A stretch of 17,009 bases of DNA from assembly GCF_035938995.1 (NCBI RefSeq), contig NZ_DASZGI010000117.1, positions 1-17,009 of the forward strand, given 5' to 3'. This stretch comes from DASZGI01 sp035938995 (GTDB taxonomy: Bacteria; Actinomycetota; Actinomycetes; Streptomycetales; Catenulisporaceae). This document shows, one piece after another, positions 13,630 to 17,009 of this stretch. How positions within the stretch are numbered: position 1 is the first letter of the stretch; each line of letters starts with the position of its first letter. Below the pieces are notes generated by a model, which made no database searches, was not told the origin of the DNA, and was given only the letters and a program-made list of their open reading frames with translations. Made by a program: the position numbers and the translations under genes.

Positions 13630-15180
13630 TTACATGTGCACTGCGGGCGCGGTGTTGGGGTCCACCTGCTTCACGCCCGGACGCAGAAGCGTCCCGCAGA
13701 TCAGCGCGCCGACCGCGAAGATGCCCGCGGACCACCAGAACGCGGTGGCGTAGCTGTGGATCTGGGCCTGCACGAGCACGTTCGCGGTCGGACGGCGGCC
13801 AACCAGGTAGCTGGTCGCTGCAGAGGCGGCGAGGGTGTTGAGCAGCGCCGTGCCGATCGAGCCGCCGATCTGCTGCATCGTGTTGACGGTCGCGGAGGCC
13901 ACACCCGCGTCGCTCGCGTCCACGCCGGAGGTGGCGGTGTTCATCGCGGGGGCCATCACCAGGCCGATGCCGACGCCGACTGCCAGCAGCGGGCCGAGAA
14001 TGTTGGCCGCGTACGCGCTGTGCGGACTGATCCCGGTCAGCCACGCCATACCGCCAGCGGCGACCAGCATGCCGGGTCCGGCCAGCCAGCGGGCGCCCAC
14101 GCGCGGCAGCAGCTGGGTGGTCGCGATCGTGGCGGCGACCATCAGCACGCCGACCATCGGCAGGAACGCCAGGCCCGTCCGGACCGGCGAGTACCCGAGC
14201 GTGGCCTGCAGGTAGTAGGTCAGGAAGAGGAAGACCCCGAACATGCCCGCGCCGGTGATGAAGACGGCCAGGAAGGAGCCGCCGCGGTCGCGGTCGAGCA
14301 GGACGCGCAGCGGGAGCAGCGGGTGCGGGGCGCGGGTCTGCCACCAGGCGAACGCCGCCACGAGCACGCCGCCCGCGACGAGGTAACCCCAGGTGGCCGG
14401 GGCGTGCCAGCCGTGCGACTCGGCGTTGGAGAACCCGTAGACCAAGCCGAACAGGCCGGCCGAGACGACGACCGTCCCGGGCAGGTCCAGCTTGGGGCGG
14501 TGCTCGGACGCGCGCGAGTGGATCAGGGTGATCGTGCCGATGAACGCGAACACCACGAAGATCAGGTTCACGAACAGGGTCCAGCGCCAGTTGAAGTACT
14601 CGGTCAGCAGGCCGCCGACCAGCAGCCCGATCGCCGCGCCGGAGCCGGCGATCCCGCCGAACACGGCGAACGCGGTGGCCCGCTCCTTCGCGTCGGTGAA
14701 GGTGGTCGTCAGCAGGGAGAGCGCGGCCGGGGCGAGCAGTGCGCCTGCCATGCCCTGAAGCGCGCGGGCGGTGACCAGGACGGCGAAGTTGGGCGCGAAC
14801 CCGCCCATCATCGAGGCGAGGGCGAAGAGGGTGAGGCCGATCAGGAACGTCCTGCGCTGGCCGATCAGGTCGGTCAGCCGTCCGCAGAAGAGCAGCAGGC
14901 TGCCGAAAGCGAGCGAATACGCGGTGACGATCCACTGCCGGTCGCCGTTGGTGAAGGCCAGCGCCTTCTGCGCGTCGGGCAGCGCGATGTTCACGATGGA
15001 GACGTCCAGCACGATCATCAGCTGGGCGATGCCGATGACGGCGAGGATCAGCCAGCGGCGGGCATAGTGCGGGGCCGCGTGCTGGTCATGCGGTGCGGGT
15101 GCGGGCGGCGCGGCCGCCGGGGTGCGCCCCGGGGCCAGGCCGCTACCCGGGTTCAATGTCGTCTCGGTCATCCCGTTCAT
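13630..15180 (-). CDS. MFS multidrug exporter, DHA2 family (EmrB/QacA type, 14 TM)
   Basis: A 516-aa inner-membrane drug:proton antiporter. After a hydrophilic Pro/Ala-rich N-tail (about 1-40) come 14 predicted membrane helices, the DHA2 hallmark. Motif D1 LDVSIVNIALPDA is at 58-70 (Asp59 conserved); motif A GRLTDLIGQRR is at 100-110 between TM2 and TM3; RALQGMAGALLAPAALSLL lies in TM4; and the TM5 motif C region, GGIAGSGAAIGLLVGGLL, matches the usual GxxxGPxxGG only loosely (no proline). It starts at ATG 15180; ATG 15171 has a better GGGA spacing (8 nt) and would remove three residues. It is transcribed divergently from the TetR gene at 15276, which very likely represses it. Drug specificity cannot be read from the sequence. 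Confidence 0.95.
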   Translation of the reverse strand: MNGMTETTLNPGSGLAPGRTPAAAPPAPAPHDQHAAPHYARRWLILAVIGIAQLMIVLDVSIVNIALPDAQKALAFTNGDRQWIVTAYSLAFGSLLLFCGRLTDLIGQRRTFLIGLTLFALASMMGGFAPNFAVLVTARALQGMAGALLAPAALSLLTTTFTDAKERATAFAVFGGIAGSGAAIGLLVGGLLTEYFNWRWTLFVNLIFVVFAFIGTITLIHSRASEHRPKLDLPGTVVVSAGLFGLVYGFSNAESHGWHAPATWGYLVAGGVLVAAFAWWQTRAPHPLLPLRVLLDRDRGGSFLAVFITGAGMFGVFLFLTYYLQATLGYSPVRTGLAFLPMVGVLMVAATIATTQLLPRVGARWLAGPGMLVAAGGMAWLTGISPHSAYAANILGPLLAVGVGIGLVMAPAMNTATSGVDASDAGVASATVNTMQQIGGSIGTALLNTLAASAATSYLVGRRPTANVLVQAQIHSYATAFWWSAGIFAVGALICGTLLRPGVKQVDPNTAPAVHM

Positions 15181-15189
15181 CCCATATCT

Positions 15190-15204
15190 GGAGGACTTCT
15201 CTCC
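15190..15204. promoter_or_regulatory. Candidate TetR operator, site 1 (near MFS start)
   Basis: GGAGGACTTCTCTCC, with GGAG/CTCC inverted ends. It lies about 10 nt upstream of the MFS ATG 15180. A near copy, GGAGGACTAATCTCC, is at 15233-15247, in the same orientation. The shared core is GGAGGACTNNTCTCC. Binding here could block MFS transcription or translation start. Confidence 0.6.
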
Positions 15205-15213
15205 GGTTACCGG
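15203..15213. repeat. 11-bp perfect palindrome between the two operators
   Basis: CCGGTTACCGG, perfect with a single central base. It overlaps the right end of operator site 1 by two bases. It may be part of the regulatory region or coincidental. Confidence 0.35.
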
Positions 15214-15232
15214 ATGAGCGTATCATCGAATT

Positions 15233-15247
15233 GGAGGACTAATCTCC
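15233..15247. promoter_or_regulatory. Candidate TetR operator, site 2 (near tetR start)
   Basis: GGAGGACTAATCTCC, starting 43 bp (about four helical turns) after site 1 and differing from it at only two positions. It lies 28-43 nt upstream of the tetR ATG 15276 and overlaps a TANNNT box (TAATCT, 15240-15245), so it would permit autoregulation. Confidence 0.65.
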
Positions 15248-15262
15248 GCTTGTCCTGTGCGT

Positions 15263-15268
15263 TAGGTT
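15263..15268 (+). promoter_or_regulatory. Candidate -10 box of tetR (leaderless)
   Basis: TAGGTT fits TANNNT and ends 7 nt before ATG 15276, which has no Shine-Dalgarno sequence. TAATCT (15240-15245) is an alternative that lies inside operator site 2. Confidence 0.4.
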
Positions 15269-15275
15269 TGACCTC

Positions 15276-15944
15276 ATGACTCAGCGAACTTCCACGCCGC
15301 GCCCCCTGCGCCGCGACGCCGAACTCAACCGGCAGCGGATCATGGCCGCGGCGCGCGAGGTGTTCGCGCAGCGCGGTCTCGACGCGACGCTCGACGACAT
15401 CGCCCACCACGCGGGCCTCGGTGTGGGAACCGTCTACCGGCGCTTCCCGAACAAGACGGCGCTGGTGGACGCGCTGTTCGAAGAGACGTTCCATCAGTTG
15501 CTCGACCTGGTCGAGGAGGCGGGGCGGGCCGCCGACGCGTGGGCTGGGTTGCGCGGGCTGATAGTCCAGCTCTGCGAGATGCAGGTCCAGGATCGGGGCC
15601 TGCGCGAGGTGATGCTCAGCAGCGCGGAGGGCCGCAGCAAGTCCGACCGGATGCGGGACATGTTCAAGCCGACGATCGACGGGCTGGTCGAGCGGGCGAA
15701 GACCGAGGGGCCGCTGCGCTCCGACTTCGACCCGCACGACTTCCCGATGGTGCTGCTCATGGTCACCTCGGCCGCGGAGTACGGCCAGTACGGGGGACCG
15801 GACGTCTGGCGCAGATACCTGACGATGTTCTTCGACGGGCTCTGCGAACGGCGCGACAAGCCCACACCGCTGCCCGCTCCCGCGATGTGCGACGACGAGA
15901 TCGAGCAGGCGATGCAGAACTGGCCGCCGACCCGCCGCAGCTAG
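15276..15944 (+). CDS. TetR-family transcriptional repressor, likely regulator of the divergent MFS exporter
   Basis: A 222-aa protein, the typical size. The N-terminal TetR DNA-binding domain spans about residues 12-65: NRQRIMAAAREVFAQRGLDA, then the helix-turn-helix with recognition region TLDDIAHHAGLGVGTVYRRF (38-57) and NKTALVDALF. The C-terminal all-helical ligand-binding and dimer domain (about 70-222) is variable, as in all TetR proteins, so no ligand can be assigned; it carries a conserved-looking FDPHDFPMVLLMVTSAAEYG segment. The start is ATG 15276, apparently leaderless. The gene is divergent from the MFS gene, with two near-identical dyads in the 95-nt gap, so it probably represses both itself and the exporter and is released by an exported compound. 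This is inferred from layout. The C-tail (PTPLPAPAMCDDEIEQ) is somewhat longer than usual. Confidence 0.93.
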   Translation: MTQRTSTPRPLRRDAELNRQRIMAAAREVFAQRGLDATLDDIAHHAGLGVGTVYRRFPNKTALVDALFEETFHQLLDLVEEAGRAADAWAGLRGLIVQLCEMQVQDRGLREVMLSSAEGRSKSDRMRDMFKPTIDGLVERAKTEGPLRSDFDPHDFPMVLLMVTSAAEYGQYGGPDVWRRYLTMFFDGLCERRDKPTPLPAPAMCDDEIEQAMQNWPPTRRS

Positions 15945-16126
15945 AGCCGGAGCGGCGCGGACCAGGTCGCCTTCACGGAGGCGGACCTCACCGCGCCAGA
16001 TTCGGCCGCTTGAATGACGTGCGGCGGCATGCGGATGAATCTCGTCCGCTGTCGGATCGCGGCGCGGGGAACACGGGCACCTCTTACTGCGGAACTCGAG
16101 GGGGGTTCGCCTGGAAGAGGTCGATA
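15945..16126 (+). other. Intergenic region upstream of the small secreted protein
   Basis: 182 nt with no gene. It contains the ribosome binding site for GTG 16127 (GGAAGAGG at 16113-16120). TTGAAT (16010-16015) is a possible -35 box but no well-spaced -10 follows. No terminator hairpin for tetR was recognised. Confidence 0.4.
16113..16120 (+). promoter_or_regulatory. Ribosome binding site of the small secreted protein
   Basis: GGAAGAGG, 6 nt before GTG 16127. It sets the start inside a longer open frame that continues upstream. Confidence 0.65.
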
Positions 16127-16540
16127 GTGCACAGGAAGACCGTCCGCTGGATCGCCGCGCTCACCCTCGCCGGAACCGGCGTCCTCGCCTCGGCGACCGC
16201 CGCCTCGGCCGCCGTCGCCACCCCGCACCGTGCGCCACGTGAGGGGGTCTCGCCCGCCACCTGCACGGCACTGGCCACCGACGTCTCGGCCACGCTGGCC
16301 GACCTGACCAAGAAGCTGGCGTCGGCCAATGCCGACCCGTCGGGCGCGATGACTGTCGCGGCCGACCTGGCGAGGTTGCTCGGCGCGGCGCAGGCGCTGG
16401 GTTGCCCGGCCACCGCCGCGCCAGCCGCTCCCGCCCCGACCGCCGGCTCCGTTCCCGGTGCGAGCAACCTCGCCGGCGCCATCGGCTCGATTCCGGGTGC
16501 GGGCACGGCATCCGGCGCTCTCGGCACACCCTCGCACTAA
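16127..16540 (+). CDS. Small secreted protein, two cysteines, Ala/Pro/Gly-rich C-tail
   Basis: A 137-aa protein. The N-terminus MHRKTVRWIAALTLAGTGVL is a classic Sec signal peptide, with cleavage likely after ASA at residue 28 (ATAASA-AVATP). The mature part has a helical core with two cysteines, Cys46 (SPATCTALA) and Cys93 (QALGCPA), 47 residues apart, which could form one disulfide. A Pro/Ala linker and a Gly/Ala tail follow, with two copies of a GS-[V/I]-PGA motif (GSVPGASNLAG, GSIPGAGTASG). No sortase motif or C-terminal membrane helix is present, so it is probably released. I do not recognise the family. The start is GTG 16127 with GGAAGAGG 6 nt upstream; the frame is open further upstream, but that part overlaps tetR and has no signal peptide. 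A strong terminator follows. Confidence 0.85.
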   Translation: MHRKTVRWIAALTLAGTGVLASATAASAAVATPHRAPREGVSPATCTALATDVSATLADLTKKLASANADPSGAMTVAADLARLLGAAQALGCPATAAPAAPAPTAGSVPGASNLAGAIGSIPGAGTASGALGTPSH

Positions 16541-16545
16541 TCCAC

Positions 16546-16581
16546 CGCCGCTTCACGCATCCACGCCGCTTTACGCATCCA
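16546..16581 (+). repeat. Tandem 18-bp repeat, two copies
   Basis: Two adjacent 18-nt units (16546-16563 and 16564-16581), CGCCGCTTCACGCATCCA and the same with one C-to-T change. They lie just after the stop of the secreted-protein gene and before the terminator hairpin. There is no supported coding function. Confidence 0.8.
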
Positions 16582-16589
16582 ACGCACGC

Positions 16590-16625
16590 CGATCGCGTCA
16601 GCCCGCCGCCGGGTTGACGCGATCG
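16590..16625. terminator. Strong intrinsic terminator hairpin
   Basis: A 16-bp stem: CGATCGCGTCA then one G-T pair and CCCG, closing a 4-nt loop CCGC, with the matching arm CGGG-T-TGACGCGATCG. GTGCTTTC follows, with only a short T run, as is usual in high-GC actinobacteria. It ends the secreted-protein transcript and insulates the ArfB gene. Being symmetrical, it could work in both directions. Confidence 0.85.
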
Positions 16626-16629
16626 TGCT

Positions 16630-16659
16630 TTCACGCCCCGACAGACCAGTCCATACACT
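16630..16659 (+). promoter_or_regulatory. Candidate promoter of the ArfB-like gene (leaderless)
   Basis: TTCACG (16630-16635), an 18-nt spacer, and TACACT (16654-16659, fits TANNNT). ATG 16666 starts 6 nt after the -10 box and has no Shine-Dalgarno sequence, so the transcript is probably leaderless. Confidence 0.6.
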
Positions 16660-16665
16660 GATCCG

Positions 16666-17009
16666 ATGCCGCCTGAACCGCTGCCCTCCGACGACCTGCG
16701 CGTCACCCCGAGCGTCGTCATCCCCGCGTACGAGCTGTCGTGGCGCTTCTCCCGCAGCTCCGGACCCGGCGGCCAGGGGGTCAATACCACCGACAGCCGA
16801 GTCGAGCTCGTCTTCGACCTCGCCGCGTCCGAAGCCCTGCCGCCGGAGCTCAAGAACCGTGCTCTCGGCCGCCTCGCCGGTCGCCTCACCGGCGGCCGGA
16901 TCACGGTCGCGGCCTCCGAATTCCGCTCCCAGCTGCGCAACCGGCAGGCCGCCCGGGACCGGCTCGCCGCGCTGCTCGCCGAGGCCGTCGCCCCGCCGCC
17001 GCGCGCTCG
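16666..17009 (+). CDS. arfB: ArfB-like peptidyl-tRNA hydrolase, class I release-factor domain (partial, 3' end missing)
   Basis: The first 114 residues of a release-factor-like protein of the ArfB/YaeJ type; it runs off the window. The key motif SSGPGGQGVNTTDSRVEL (residues 31-48) carries GGQ at 35-37, the catalytic motif that hydrolyses the peptidyl-tRNA ester. The further segment ITVAASEFRSQLRNRQAARD (79-98) corresponds to ArfB's 'i.ikaqeyRSQelNre.A..RL', so it is ArfB-like rather than a prfA/prfB release factor. ArfB rescues ribosomes stalled on mRNA without a stop codon by binding the empty mRNA channel with a basic C-tail; that tail lies beyond the window and cannot be checked. It starts at ATG 16666 with a TACACT box 6 nt upstream. 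It stands apart from the preceding genes behind a strong terminator. Confidence 0.92.
   Translation, partial: MPPEPLPSDDLRVTPSVVIPAYELSWRFSRSSGPGGQGVNTTDSRVELVFDLAASEALPPELKNRALGRLAGRLTGGRITVAASEFRSQLRNRQAARDRLAALLAEAVAPPPRA

Noticed and set aside
13636..15279. A 547-codon plus-strand open frame opposite the MFS gene
   Set aside because: Very hydrophilic His/Gly/Asp/Glu composition, the mirror of a membrane protein; the MFS motifs are in the minus frame.
1..17009. CRISPR array, tRNA/rRNA genes, transposase or integrase genes, phage attachment sites
   Set aside because: None recognised: no regular spaced repeats, no tRNA-like cloverleaf, and no DDE or recombinase motif in the genes.

Overview
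The window is about 17 kb of very GC-rich DNA with strong G/C bias at third codon positions, many GTG starts, several apparently leaderless genes (a TANNNT box 6-7 nt before the start codon) and almost no TTA codons. This points to a high-GC actinomycete. Gene content would suit a Catenulispora- or Streptomyces-like lineage, but the genus is an inference and uncertain. I see no tRNA, rRNA, CRISPR array, insertion sequence or integrase.

Left part (1-5318), almost all on the minus strand. The window opens with the tail of an ABC-transporter ATPase on the plus strand. It meets, tail to tail with 1 nt between stops, a secreted lipoprotein. Reading leftwards on the minus strand come a ribulokinase (araB), a TIGR01777-type NAD(P)-binding epimerase 4 nt after it, a hairpin, two overlapping ABC-2 permease genes, and the lipoprotein. 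The ATPase and the two permeases look like one exporter of the COG4586/4587/3694 type, with the ATPase gene on the opposite strand. araB has no araA or araD within the window.

Middle (5319-13610), plus strand. A 173-nt divergent control region with direct repeats and palindromes separates araB from a four-gene operon. The operon encodes two very large tandem paralogous helical-repeat (TPR-like) proteins of 906 and 1011 aa, a two-domain VOC/glyoxalase-like protein, and a polytopic GT-C-like membrane protein. Spacings of 1 nt, a 4-nt overlap and 16 nt imply co-expression and translational coupling. The two TPR paralogues share a C-x2-C-x31-C-x4-H pattern with identical spacing, which may be an undescribed metal site. 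This operon is the best candidate for an undescribed system.

Right part (13630-17009). A DHA2-family (14-TM) MFS exporter and a TetR regulator are divergent. They share a 95-nt intergenic region with two near-identical 15-bp dyads 43 bp apart, a textbook drug-efflux autoregulation layout. Then follow a small secreted two-cysteine protein, an 18-bp tandem repeat, a strong 16-bp-stem terminator hairpin, and the start of an ArfB-like (GGQ) peptidyl-tRNA hydrolase cut off by the window end. No gene-free stretch exceeds 300 bases; the longest are 15945-16126 and 5319-5491.
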